The position numbers and the translations under genes are program-made. The notes under the pieces were generated by a model, which saw only the letters and a program-made list of their open reading frames with translations, ran no database searches and was not told the origin of the DNA. Below are positions 1 through 7,974 of a DNA stretch of 64,000 bases, piece after piece; position 1 is the stretch's first letter, and each line of letters opens with the position of its first letter. The DNA comes from Natronosalvus sp042663485 (GTDB taxonomy: Archaea; Halobacteriota; Halobacteria; Halobacteriales; Natrialbaceae): the NCBI GenBank assembly GCA_042663485.1, contig JBHTAF010000001.1. One strand, 5' to 3'.

Positions 1-17
1 CAACTAGTGCTCTCCGG

Positions 18-1322
18 TCAGAGTGAACAACCCGTCGATTCACAGTCGGGGGCAGCTTCCTCGCCGTCGAGTTCCCACCCCTCGAGGAGGTTCACGTCCG
101 CGATGTCCCCCTCCTCGGGTTCGACGCACTCGGCCATCCAGACCGGGTTCGTCGCCTGGTGATCGCACTCCCGGAATTCGACGGGACCGAAAATCGTCTC
201 GTGTTCCATACCAGGCAGGGTGTCCTTGACGTCGGCAGGGTCGGTCGAACCGGCCTCGCGAATACCGTTCGCGACCATCCGGATCGATTCGTAGCCGACG
301 CGCGAAAAGTTGTCCGGGAGGTCGCCGTCGTAGGCGTCCTGGTAGTCGCTGACGAACGTCTGGTTGTCGCCGGTCTCGATCGTCGGAACGTACCGGGTCC
401 CGCTGTAGATGCCGTAGGCACCCTCACCCGCACCGGACATCACGGCCCTGAATGATCCGGTCGTCGTCACGATCGGAATTTCGTCGTGGAGCCCCCGATC
501 TTTCGCCTGCGTGAGGAACGTCGCCAGGTCCGCGCCGGTCATCCCAACGACGAGCGCATCCGCCTCGTCGCTGGCGTCCGAAATCTGCGTGATGAACGAG
601 GCGAAGTCCGTCGAACCGGGGTCCGAGCGGGTGATGCCGACTTCCTCGTACCCATCGCTGAGGTTCTCCATCCGCGTGCCGATCTCGTTGTGGACGGAGT
701 TGCCGTAGGCGTAGTCGGCTATGTGGTAGAACAGCTGGTCGCCCATCTCCTCGGCCATCCACTGCGACATGACCTCCGCGATCTGGGCAGTGCTCGTCTC
801 GAACCGGAACACCCACTCGTTGCAGTTCTCCCCGGTGATGGAGACGTCAGCTGCCCCCGGCGTGTACAGCACCTCGTTGTTCTGGGCGAAATCGTTCATC
901 GCCAGCGCGACCGAACTCGAGATGCACCCGGTGAAGAACTCCGCGCCCTGGGACTGGACGGCGTTATTGGCCTCCTGGATCGCGGACTCGGAGTCGAGCT
1001 GAGTGTCGTACTCCTCGTACTCGAACTCGTACTCGTACTCGTCGCTCTCGTTTATCTGCTGGATGGCCAGTTCCGTTCCTCGGTGGCGTTCTTCGGCCAG
1101 CGCGCTGAACGGCCCCGTGAACGGCTCGAGAACGGCGAGTGGAACGGATCCGCTCGCGCCGCCGTTGCCGTTCCCGTTACCGTTGCCATTACCGTTGCCG
1201 TTGCCGTTCCCGTCCCCATTGCCGTCACCTGACGATTGAATACACCCGGCGAGTCCGGTCAGCCCGGCCGCCCCGCCGACGACTGCACCCCTAAGAAATT
1301 GCCTCCTGTTCCCCTGTCTCAT
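18..1322 (-). CDS. ABC transporter substrate-binding lipoprotein (branched-chain amino acid/amide type)
   Basis: Predicted extracytoplasmic solute receptor of about 434 residues for an ABC importer of the hydrophobic/amide family. The ATG at 1322 is preferred over an upstream TTG because it puts a twin-arginine signal (RRQFLRG, residues 6-12) and a lipobox (LAGC, Cys27) at the N-terminus, so the mature protein should be lipid-anchored outside the membrane. A Gly-Asn/Gly-Asp linker (about residues 30-55) joins the anchor to a type-1 periplasmic binding fold (PLAVLEPFTGPF near its start). The permease and ATPase genes are not in the window and may lie to the left. The location beside phenylacetate genes suggests, but does not prove, an aromatic-acid or related ligand. 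Confidence 0.88.
   Translation of the reverse strand: MRQGNRRQFLRGAVVGGAAGLTGLAGCIQSSGDGNGDGNGNGNGNGNGNGNGNGGASGSVPLAVLEPFTGPFSALAEERHRGTELAIQQINESDEYEYEFEYEEYDTQLDSESAIQEANNAVQSQGAEFFTGCISSSVALAMNDFAQNNEVLYTPGAADVSITGENCNEWVFRFETSTAQIAEVMSQWMAEEMGDQLFYHIADYAYGNSVHNEIGTRMENLSDGYEEVGITRSDPGSTDFASFITQISDASDEADALVVGMTGADLATFLTQAKDRGLHDEIPIVTTTGSFRAVMSGAGEGAYGIYSGTRYVPTIETGDNQTFVSDYQDAYDGDLPDNFSRVGYESIRMVANGIREAGSTDPADVKDTLPGMEHETIFGPVEFRECDHQATNPVWMAECVEPEEGDIADVNLLEGWELDGEEAAPDCESTGCSL
1162..1229. repeat. Hexanucleotide coding microsatellite (Gly-Asn linker)
   Basis: About eleven tandem copies of a 6-bp unit (GGNAAC or GGNGAC on the minus strand) encode the flexible linker after the lipobox of the substrate-binding protein. 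Third-position variation shows the array is not perfectly homogeneous. Length change by slippage would alter the tether and not the binding domain. Confidence 0.8.
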
Positions 1323-1371
1323 GGTATCTCGAGTCACAAGTCCATCTATCGCGGATGCTGTATAAATATTC

Positions 1372-1389
1372 ACCCGTAGATGGACGGGT
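1372..1389. promoter_or_regulatory. Inverted repeat flanked by TATA-like sequences
   Basis: ACCCGT (1372-1377) and ACGGGT (1384-1389) form a perfect 6-bp inverted repeat with a 6-bp spacer. AT-rich TATA-like stretches lie on both sides (about 1359-1369 and 1389-1397). It sits 50 bp upstream of the substrate-binding protein gene and downstream of the MaoC gene, so an operator or a short hairpin is possible. No regulator can be assigned. Confidence 0.35.
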
Positions 1390-1466
1390 TATATAAACAC
1401 ACAAGCTATTCGTCTGACGGAAAATCGACCGAAGACGAACGGTTCACCCAGAACGGGGGTGAAATA

Positions 1467-1928
1467 TTATTCCTGGCGCTTGATGAGGAACTTCATGTCG
1501 CCCTCGAACACCACGTCGTCCTCCTGATTCGTCATGGTGGTATCGATCGTCACCAGACCCGCGTCGTCTTTGCTCGAGAGTTCGCGCTTCTCGGTGACCT
1601 CCATGTCGAGTTCGATGGTGTCGTCCATGTAGACCGGGTTCGGGATGTTCATGTAGTTCATCCCGAGGAAGGCGTAGACCGTCCGTTCGACGATGCCACA
1701 GCGGTAGACGAACCCGGTCGCCAGCGAAAACGTCATCGGGCCGTGAGCGACCCGTCCGTCGAAGTGACCGTCCTCCGCGAAGTGTTTGTTCGTGTGGAGT
1801 TCGGTCCAGTCGCCGGTGAACATCGAGTGGAGGACGAAGTCGGACTCGGTCACGGTTCGGCCGACGCTCTCGAAGGTCTGTCCCACTTCGAAGTCCTCGA
1901 AGTAGTGAGGCTCGTAGCTGTATGCCAT
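1467..1928 (-). CDS. MaoC-like (R)-specific enoyl-CoA hydratase, single hotdog domain
   Basis: A 153-residue single-hotdog protein of the MaoC dehydratase family, which hydrates enoyl-CoA thioesters. The segment FTGDWTELHTNKHFAE followed by GRVAHGPM matches the MaoC hydratase motif (catalytic Asp/His dyad with the usual N/H residues). The ATG at 1928 begins MAYSYEPHYFEDFEVGQ, a typical family N-terminus. An upstream in-frame start would add 16 unrelated residues. It precedes the ABC receptor gene on the same strand. In bacteria the oxepin-CoA hydrolase of phenylacetate degradation is a MaoC domain fused to an aldehyde dehydrogenase (PaaZ). Here both activities could be separate proteins, the dehydrogenase being at 16777-18222. 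That role is inference. Confidence 0.85.
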   Translation of the reverse strand: MAYSYEPHYFEDFEVGQTFESVGRTVTESDFVLHSMFTGDWTELHTNKHFAEDGHFDGRVAHGPMTFSLATGFVYRCGIVERTVYAFLGMNYMNIPNPVYMDDTIELDMEVTEKRELSSKDDAGLVTIDTTMTNQEDDVVFEGDMKFLIKRQE

Positions 1929-2072
1929 GGTACGACTGTTCAAATAGAGCGGATAAATAGATTTTCCTCTCGTCATATGTCCCGACCGACGCCGCCTCGA
2001 TCAGAGCAACCAAATCGCCTCGAGGCGCCTCGCACCCGAGAGATTATGACGATTCCACCACAATCGACGTGC

Positions 2073-2486
2073 ATGTACCGGATACTGGTCGGTCTGGACA
2101 CGAACGTCGAACGAGCACAGGTGCAGGCCCGAATGATCGCCTCGCTCCCCGCAGCGAGTACGGATGTAACCGCAATCTTGACCCACGTCTTCCAGGACAA
2201 CCCAGAGGGGGCGTCGATCCAGCAACTCGATTCCGTCCGTCGTGCCATCGACGTCCTCGAGACCTACGACGTCGAGTACGAGTACTACGAGACGAGCGGG
2301 GAACCGGCGAGCGAACTCGTCGAGGCGGCGGCCGAACTCGAGGCCGACATGATCTGTCTCTCCGGTCGCAAGCGGACGCCCACTGGAAAGGTGCTCTTCG
2401 GGAGCGTCACCCAGGCAGTCATTCTCAGTAGCGAACGACCGGTGACGACCGTCTCGCCGTCATCCTCAGAATCGGGTGATCAATGA
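2073..2486 (+). CDS. Universal stress protein (UspA family)
   Basis: Single UspA domain of 137 residues. It opens with the usual first beta strand (MYRILVGLD) and carries the nucleotide-binding region near the C-terminus (LSGRKRTPTGKVLFGSVTQAV, read as the G-x2-G-x9-G-S type loop in diverged form). An in-frame ATG at 2046 would add nine residues (MTIPPQSTC); the 2073 start fits the domain boundary better. Divergently arranged with the MaoC gene. The function is presumably stress-related nucleotide binding, with no specific partner visible. Confidence 0.85.
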   Translation: MYRILVGLDTNVERAQVQARMIASLPAASTDVTAILTHVFQDNPEGASIQQLDSVRRAIDVLETYDVEYEYYETSGEPASELVEAAAELEADMICLSGRKRTPTGKVLFGSVTQAVILSSERPVTTVSPSSSESGDQ

Positions 2487-2803
2487 CGGCCGTTTCGCCG
2501 GAGTGAGCACAGGACCAGGGCTCGCCGCCCGTTCGAGACACCTACTCGAGACAGCGTTCGCCCCTTCGAGAGCCTCGAGAGATATAAAGGACCCACGCAT
2601 GTTCGGGACGAACGTGATGGTGCTGGCACCCGTACTGACTGATAAGAACGATTATATCGACCGACACCTGCGCCGCCTGGAACCCCTCGACGTGTGAGGG
2701 AACTGCCGGCTGTCCGCCTCGGTGCCCGCGCTTCATCGACAAGCACGGACGCGCACTGCTCGTCGAACCCGCGAGCGACCGCCACCGTGAGAGCCTCCGG
2801 TCC
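2487..2803. other. Intergenic stretch with an upstream extension of the acetyltransferase reading frame
   Basis: No complete gene is convincing here. A TATA-like ATTATAT lies at 2651-2656. From about 2729 the frame of the following gene reads RFIDKHGRALLVEPASDRHR, which looks like the missing N-terminal beta strand and helix of a GNAT protein. That frame has no ATG, GTG or TTG after its stop at 2636-2638. A GTG at 2694 in another frame lies at a suitable distance from the TATA-like element. Confidence 0.45.
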
Positions 2804-3250
2804 ATGTACGCGGACTACCCCGACGCCCACCGATCGATGGGACTGCCGCCGATTCGTCTCGAGCGGATCGACGCCTGGCTCGACGCGTTGCTCGAGACGG
2901 GCACCAATCTCGTCGCTCGAGCCGGGACGCGCGTCGTCGGTCACGCGGCCTACGCGCCGACCTCGAGCGCGGAACCCGAGTTCGTGATCTTCGTCGACCC
3001 CGACTACCACGACGGCGGCGTCGGGAGCGAACTCTGCCGGCACACGATCGCTACGGCCGTCGATAACGGCCACGAGGCGCTCACGATCGATGTGGACGCG
3101 ACCAACGAGCGAGCCGTACACGTCTACCGGAAGCTGGGGTTCCGGATCGTGAAGCGAAGCGGCGGCGACCTGGCCATGCGCCTGTCGTTCGACGAACCTA
3201 TCGTCGACGCCGTCCGACTGCCGCCGGCTGAGCGGGAGACGCCCGCCTGA
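2804..3250 (+). CDS. GNAT-family N-acetyltransferase (N-terminus uncertain)
   Basis: The 148 residues from the first available ATG carry the GNAT core: FVIFVDPDYHDGGVGSELCR (the acetyl-CoA pyrophosphate loop, in a diverged Q/RxxGxG/A form as HDGGVG) and a later VYRKLGFRIV strand. The acceptor cannot be told. The family normally has about 30 more residues at the N-terminus, and this sequence is present upstream in frame but lacks a start codon. A one-base deletion between the GTG at 2694 and about 2730 would explain it, so the gene may be frameshifted, missequenced, or started at a non-standard codon. Confidence 0.75.
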   Translation: MYADYPDAHRSMGLPPIRLERIDAWLDALLETGTNLVARAGTRVVGHAAYAPTSSAEPEFVIFVDPDYHDGGVGSELCRHTIATAVDNGHEALTIDVDATNERAVHVYRKLGFRIVKRSGGDLAMRLSFDEPIVDAVRLPPAERETPA

Positions 3251-3314
3251 ACGGCGCTCGAGCCTCGTGTCGGCGACGTGTCGGAACCCACGACGGGATT
3301 CGGCAAAACCCAGT

Positions 3315-4157
3315 CTATTCGCCCGTCCACTCCGGCTCTCGATCCTCGAAGAACGCGTCGATCCCCTCGTCCTTGTCCGCGGTTCCGAACAGCTGGGCGA
3401 ACAGTTCGGCCTCGTACTCGATACCCTGCTCGAGGTCGGTCCGTGAGGCCGCCTTGACGGCGGTCTTTGCCAGCTCGAGGGCGACGGGACTCTGCTCGGC
3501 CATCGATTCCGCGAGGCCGTAGACCTCCTCGTCAAGTTCCTCGGCGTCTCCACAGACGATATCGACGAGACCGATCTCGCGCGCCTCCGCGGCGTCGATC
3601 AGGTCGCCCGAGAGGATGAGTCGCATCGCCTGGCCCTCGCCGACCAGGCGTGGGAGGCGCTGGGTACCGCCGCCACCGGGCATGATCCCGAGGTTGATCT
3701 CCGGCTGGCCGATCTTCGCCCGCTCGTGGGCAATGCGGACGTCACAGGCCTGGGCGAGTTCGCAGCCACCGCCCAGCGCGTGGCCGTTGAGCCGGCCAAT
3801 CACCGGCTGGGGCAGGTCGTCGATCACCTCGTAGACGCGGGGGCGCTTCGAGATTTCGCGCTGCTCGAGGGCACTCCGGTCACGGAACTCGCCGACGTCC
3901 GCGCCGGCGACGAACGCCTTGGCCTCGTCGGCGCCCGTGAGGACGACGACGCGGACGTCGCTCTCAGCGACCGCGGCCACGATTTCCTTCAATTCGCGCC
4001 GAACCTGTGCGTTGAGCGCGTTTCGGGCGTCCGGCCGGTCGATCGTGACGGTCGCGACGCCGGGCACGCGGTCGCCGACGCTCGCGTGGACCAGATCGCA
4101 GTCCTCGGCCGCGGCGTCGATGTCCTCGGCCCCGTCGACGGGTCCGTCGGGGAGCAT
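3315..4157 (-). CDS. Enoyl-CoA hydratase/isomerase (crotonase family)
   Basis: A 280-residue crotonase-fold enzyme that hydrates or isomerises enoyl-CoA. The oxyanion-hole segment (FVAGADVGEF), the catalytic-glutamate region (GGGCELAQACD) and the second glutamate region (QPEINLGIMPGGGGTQRL) are all intact, predicting an active hydratase. Its ATG overlaps the stop of the upstream 3-hydroxyacyl-CoA dehydrogenase as TGATG at 4155-4159, so the pair is translationally coupled. With the thiolase on the other side of the dehydrogenase it forms a beta-oxidation set that would serve the lower phenylacetate pathway (PaaF/PaaG-like) or fatty acids. Sequence alone does not decide the substrate. Confidence 0.92.
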   Translation of the reverse strand: MLPDGPVDGAEDIDAAAEDCDLVHASVGDRVPGVATVTIDRPDARNALNAQVRRELKEIVAAVAESDVRVVVLTGADEAKAFVAGADVGEFRDRSALEQREISKRPRVYEVIDDLPQPVIGRLNGHALGGGCELAQACDVRIAHERAKIGQPEINLGIMPGGGGTQRLPRLVGEGQAMRLILSGDLIDAAEAREIGLVDIVCGDAEELDEEVYGLAESMAEQSPVALELAKTAVKAASRTDLEQGIEYEAELFAQLFGTADKDEGIDAFFEDREPEWTGE

Positions 4158-5077
4158 CAGTTCGACCCTCCGCCGTCGCCATCTTTTTCGCCGTCGGCGC
4201 CCTCGTACTCGCCGCTGACGCCCACGATCTCGCCGTCCGCCCAGACGTAGAATCCCTCCCCGGTCTTCTTGCCTAGCTTGCCGGCGCGCACCTTTCGCTT
4301 GAGCGCTTGCGGGGGTTTGAACCGCTCGCCGAGTTCCTCGCGCAGGTACTCGAGGATGTCCAGACGCACGTCGAGGCCGACGACGTCGCCGAGTTCGATG
4401 GGCCCCATCGGGTGGTTGTAGCCGAGTTCCATCGCGGCGTCGACGTCCCGCGGGTCGGCGACTCCTTCCTGAACCATCCGGATCGCCTCGACGCCGAGGG
4501 CGACGCCGAGTCTCGAGGAGGCGAATCCGGGCGAATCAGTCACTTCGACTGGTGTCTTGCCGATATCGTCGACGAAGTCGTGGGCGAACGCGACGGTGTC
4601 GTCGTCGGTCTGTTCGGCGACGACGATTTCGACCAGCCCCATTATGTGGACCGGGTTGAAGAAGTGCAGTCCGATCACGCGTCCGTCGCGTTCGGCCGCG
4701 CTCGCGATCTCCGTGATCGACAGCGACGATGTGTTCGTGGCGATGATCGTCTCGTCGTCGACGAGTTCCTCCACGTCCTCGAGCGTCCCCGTCTTGAGGT
4801 CGATGTCCTCCGGAACGGCCTCGATCACGAGGTCCGCGCCCTCGACGGCTTCCGCGAGGTCCGTCGTTCCCGAGAGGCGCTCGAGGGCGGCGTCGGCCTC
4901 CTCGCGGGTGACCTTGTCGCGTTCGATGCCGCCCTCGAGGTTGGTCTCGATGGACTCGAGGCCGTTCTCGACGTATTCGGTTTCGATGTCTCGCACGGTC
5001 ACGTCGTGGCCCGCCATGGCCGTTACCTGGGCGATGCCGTGGCCCATGGTGCCGGCGCCGAGTACTGCGACTCGCAT
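4157..5077 (-). CDS. 3-hydroxyacyl-CoA dehydrogenase
   Basis: A 306-residue NAD-dependent dehydrogenase (HBDH/PaaH type). It starts with a Rossmann motif, VAVLGAGTMGHGIAQ, and continues with the 3HCDH signature: EDIDLKTGTL, NTSSLSITEIA, the catalytic-histidine segment GLHFFNPVHIM, and the C-terminal domain with GFASSRLG and NHPMGPIELGD. The ATG at 5077 is chosen because the Rossmann strand begins there; the open frame upstream is antisense to another gene. It overlaps the enoyl-CoA hydratase start by one base and is divergent from the thiolase at 5226. It should oxidise 3-hydroxyacyl-CoA to 3-oxoacyl-CoA, for example 3-hydroxyadipyl-CoA. Confidence 0.95.
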   Translation of the reverse strand: MRVAVLGAGTMGHGIAQVTAMAGHDVTVRDIETEYVENGLESIETNLEGGIERDKVTREEADAALERLSGTTDLAEAVEGADLVIEAVPEDIDLKTGTLEDVEELVDDETIIATNTSSLSITEIASAAERDGRVIGLHFFNPVHIMGLVEIVVAEQTDDDTVAFAHDFVDDIGKTPVEVTDSPGFASSRLGVALGVEAIRMVQEGVADPRDVDAAMELGYNHPMGPIELGDVVGLDVRLDILEYLREELGERFKPPQALKRKVRAGKLGKKTGEGFYVWADGEIVGVSGEYEGADGEKDGDGGGSN

Positions 5078-5225
5078 GTGTCGGGATTTTCGGGGCTGTG
5101 TGAAAGCCGTTTCCGTTTGGGCGATTCGTTCGCCGCTCGAGGGGTCCGCCGCCCCGGCCCCACAAGACCGGCGACCCCTGCGGAGAGCCAAACGCTTAAC
5201 CCCCGACCGTCCGACCACCCTCGTG

Positions 5226-6368
5226 ATGACAGACGCCGACGCAGAGGCCGTTATCGTCGATGCCGTACGGACGCCGCAGGGACGCAAGGACGGCGGACTC
5301 GCCGAGACATACCCTGAGGACCTCGTCGTAACCGTCCTCGAGGCGCTAGTCGAGCGCACGGGCGTTCCCGCCAAGGAGTGGGGCGACTTCCGACTCGGCT
5401 GTGCCAACCAGGAGAACGAACAGGGGCGGAACCTGGCCCGCCAGTCGCTGCTCGCCGGTGGCTTCCCGGAGACCGTCCCTGGAGCCACGACGACTCGGCT
5501 CTGTGGCTCATCGCTGACGACGCTCGTCGACGCCGTCCGGGCCGTCGAGACGGGCGACGGAGAGGTATACCCCGTCGCCGGCGTCGAGCACATGAGTCGA
5601 ATTCCGTTCTCGAGTTGGCTCCACCCCGGCATCGAGGAGCGCTACGATACCGACGACCTACCGATGGGCGCGACCGCCGAACGGGTCGCCAGGCGGTACG
5701 ACATTTCGCGGGAAGCCCAGGACGAATTCGCCCTTCGCTCGCACGAACGCGCGCTCGAGGCGTGGGACGAGGGCCGGTTCGACGACGAGGTCGTCCCAGT
5801 GAAAACAGCGGAGGGGACAGTCGAGACAGACGAGGGCCCCCGCCCTGACACCGACCTCGAGACCCTCGCCGGCCTGCCCACAGTGTTCGCGGACGACGAC
5901 GCGGCGACCGTGACGCCCGGCAACGCCTCCCCGCTGACCGACGGCGCCGCAGGGCTGCTCGTCACGAGTCGCGAGTACGCCGAGGAACACGGGCTCGAGG
6001 TCCTGGCCAGCGTCGGCGCCCGCGGCGTCGCCGGCGTCGATCCGACCGTGATGGGAACGGGGCCGATTCCCGCCACCAGGCAGGCGCTCGAGGCTGCCGA
6101 CCTCTCGGTTTCGGACCTGGACCTCGTGGAACTCAACGAGGCGTTCGCCTCCCAGAGCCTCTACTGCGCCGACGAACTCGGGTTCGACGACGACGAACTG
6201 AACGTCAACGGCGGCGCCATCTCGCTCGGTCACCCGCTCGGCTGTTCCGGCGCCCGCATTACGACGACCCTGCTCCACGAACTGGCTCGCCGCGACGGCC
6301 ACTACGGTCTCGCGACCATGTGCGTTGGGTTCGGCCAGGGCGTCGCCGTCGTCTTCGATCGGGAGTGA
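5226..6368 (+). CDS. Thiolase (acetyl-CoA C-acyltransferase, PaaJ/FadA-like)
   Basis: A 380-residue degradative thiolase. All catalytic elements are present: nucleophilic Cys in TTRLCGSSLTTLV, NEAFASQ, the histidine in GGAISLGHPLGCSGAR, and the second cysteine in MCVGFGQG. The ATG at 5226 precedes DADAEAVIVDAVRTPQGR, the normal thiolase N-terminus. It is divergent from the dehydrogenase/hydratase pair with about 150 bp between starts, so the three genes likely share a promoter region. It could cleave 3-oxoadipyl-CoA or 3-oxo-5,6-dehydrosuberyl-CoA to acetyl-CoA in phenylacetate breakdown. Confidence 0.93.
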   Translation: MTDADAEAVIVDAVRTPQGRKDGGLAETYPEDLVVTVLEALVERTGVPAKEWGDFRLGCANQENEQGRNLARQSLLAGGFPETVPGATTTRLCGSSLTTLVDAVRAVETGDGEVYPVAGVEHMSRIPFSSWLHPGIEERYDTDDLPMGATAERVARRYDISREAQDEFALRSHERALEAWDEGRFDDEVVPVKTAEGTVETDEGPRPDTDLETLAGLPTVFADDDAATVTPGNASPLTDGAAGLLVTSREYAEEHGLEVLASVGARGVAGVDPTVMGTGPIPATRQALEAADLSVSDLDLVELNEAFASQSLYCADELGFDDDELNVNGGAISLGHPLGCSGARITTTLLHELARRDGHYGLATMCVGFGQGVAVVFDRE

Positions 6369-6413
6369 GCCGGCTCGAGCGCGCTATTTTGTCGAGACGA
6401 AAATTCAGTTCGA

Positions 6414-6459
6414 GCGATCAGGACTCGAGGGCTCAGAACTCGGGCGCTCAGGACTCGAG
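6414..6459. repeat. Tandem 14-16 bp repeat spanning a stop codon
   Basis: Three units, 6414-6429, 6430-6443 and 6444-6459, each containing a TCAGRACTCG core; the first and third differ at one base in sixteen. The third unit holds the last codons and TGA of the DUF35 fusion gene on the minus strand. The other two reproduce this ending downstream, so three TGA codons follow one another in frame (6450, 6435, 6420). It lies in the convergent spacer after the thiolase. Confidence 0.7.
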
Positions 6460-7974
6460 CAGTTGCATCTTGAATCCGTACCGGGTCACGCCTTCCTGGG
6501 TGTAGATCCGCCGGATCGTCGCGTCGACGCGGTCGCCAACGGAGACGGCGTCCGTGTCGGGCGTCAGCACTTGCGTGGGGGTCGAGACGGGCTCGTCGTC
6601 GGGTTCGGGGCCGTCGAGGGCCACGACGGCGCTGACGAACGCGCCCTCTCGGGCCTGCTGCTCGACGAACTCCGGTGGGGCGCCGCCCTGGCCAATCACG
6701 GTCGCGGCTTCGACGGTTCCCGTCCCGGGCAGTTCGACGTCGTCGTACTCGTCGAGCGTTCCGCATCCCCTACACGCGCCGGAAGGCGGAAACGCGAGCT
6801 GCCCGCACTCCCGACAGCGGCCCGCGACCAGGCGGTGGCGCTGGGCCATCGTCCGTTTCCAGCTGGGGACGCTGACGTAGGCGCCGCCACCGTCGGGTTC
6901 GCCGGGCGTCACGTCGCCGCGGATGCGGAGGTATTCGCCGTAGGAGAGCGTTCGGTCGCCCTCGAGTGCGGTTTCGACGGGGATACCGTTGCTCGAGTTG
7001 GAGTCACCGCCACCGTCGCTCTCGTCGCTCCCGTCCGCGTCGCCCTCGCCCGCCTCGAGGCGCATCGCAATCGCGCCGCCGCCCGACCCGTACGCGACCA
7101 GTCCGAGCGAGCGGTGGCCGGCTCCGGCCTCGAGCGCCTTCGCCAACCCGAGGAGAGTGCTCGCGGCGCCCGTGTCCCCGAGGTCGTGGACGGTCGTCCC
7201 CGCCTGGATCCGTTCGGCGTCGACCCCCAGCGCGCTCGCGGCGCGGTAGGGCAGTTTGCCGTTCGGCGACTGGAGGCAGACGGCGTCGACGTCCTCGAGG
7301 GAGGGCTCGAGACCCTTTGTGGCCGACGCGACGGCGTCGGTGTAGGCGTCTCGGTCGTACTGCGTAATGGCGAGACCGGTCGTCTCTCTCGAGCCCGCCT
7401 TTCGATACCTGATTCCGGGGACGGCGTCGACGTACTCTCCGGCATCCGTTACCCGCCCGGGGCCGTCGGGCGTCAGGACGAGCGCGGCAGCGCCCGCCCC
7501 GCCTGCGTGCTCGTGTTCGTCCGAGAGAGCGCCGCGGGGGGCGTCGCTGGCGATGACCAGGACGGTGCCGTCGGTTGGCGTCTCGAGGCCCGTCCGGAGC
7601 GCGTCGGCCCCGACGCGGGTGCTCCCGGTGAACTGGCGGCTCTCGAGCGACGACTCGAGTCCGAGGAAACTGGCCAGGCGCGGCCCCAGCGCCTCCTCCT
7701 CGTACGGTGGCGTCGTCGTCCCGAGGAGGAGGTGGGTGATGGTTCTGGGGTCGACGTCTGCGGCGTCGAGCGCCCGTTGGGCGGCTTCGTAGGCCATCGT
7801 CAACGTATCTTCGTCGCCAGCGGGGACGGCCGTCTCCGAGATGCCGGCACCCTGGAACTGCCCCCAGGCTTCCGTGACGACCTCCGCGGTGAGCCGGTAG
7901 TCAGGGGCGTACGCACCGACGCCCGCGATGCCGAGTTCGTGCGCCGCCTCGCCGGTCGGTCGAGACCCGGTCAT
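6448..7974 (-). CDS. HMG-CoA-synthase-like domain fused to a DUF35 zinc-ribbon/OB protein
   Basis: A 508-residue two-part protein. Residues about 12-308 have the 3-oxoacyl-ACP/HMG-CoA synthase thiolase fold. A low-complexity Asp/Gly/Ser linker (about 309-331) follows, then a DUF35 module with a CX2C...CX2C zinc ribbon (Cys387, 390, 401, 404) and an OB domain. In archaea thiolase, HMGCS and DUF35 form a complex that passes acetoacetyl-CoA; here two of the three are fused. The region where HMGCS has its acylated Cys reads FTGSTRVGADAL (residues 115-126) and the HQPN region reads LQSPN, so Cys and His appear lost. It starts inside the stop of the thiolase gene (ATGA at 7971-7974). It is probably a structural or substrate-handling partner of that thiolase, not the mevalonate enzyme. 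Confidence 0.85.
   Translation of the reverse strand: MTGSRPTGEAAHELGIAGVGAYAPDYRLTAEVVTEAWGQFQGAGISETAVPAGDEDTLTMAYEAAQRALDAADVDPRTITHLLLGTTTPPYEEEALGPRLASFLGLESSLESRQFTGSTRVGADALRTGLETPTDGTVLVIASDAPRGALSDEHEHAGGAGAAALVLTPDGPGRVTDAGEYVDAVPGIRYRKAGSRETTGLAITQYDRDAYTDAVASATKGLEPSLEDVDAVCLQSPNGKLPYRAASALGVDAERIQAGTTVHDLGDTGAASTLLGLAKALEAGAGHRSLGLVAYGSGGGAIAMRLEAGEGDADGSDESDGGGDSNSSNGIPVETALEGDRTLSYGEYLRIRGDVTPGEPDGGGAYVSVPSWKRTMAQRHRLVAGRCRECGQLAFPPSGACRGCGTLDEYDDVELPGTGTVEAATVIGQGGAPPEFVEQQAREGAFVSAVVALDGPEPDDEPVSTPTQVLTPDTDAVSVGDRVDATIRRIYTQEGVTRYGFKMQLLES

Noticed and set aside
1162..1229. The Gly-Asn repeat as a CRISPR-like or mobile repeat
   Set aside because: Hexameric, in frame, and part of the lipoprotein linker; no spacers.
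4557..5225. Long open frame on the plus strand upstream of the thiolase gene
   Set aside because: It is antisense to the 3-hydroxyacyl-CoA dehydrogenase, is Ser/Arg-rich, and is an effect of high GC content. Thiolase homology begins at 5226.
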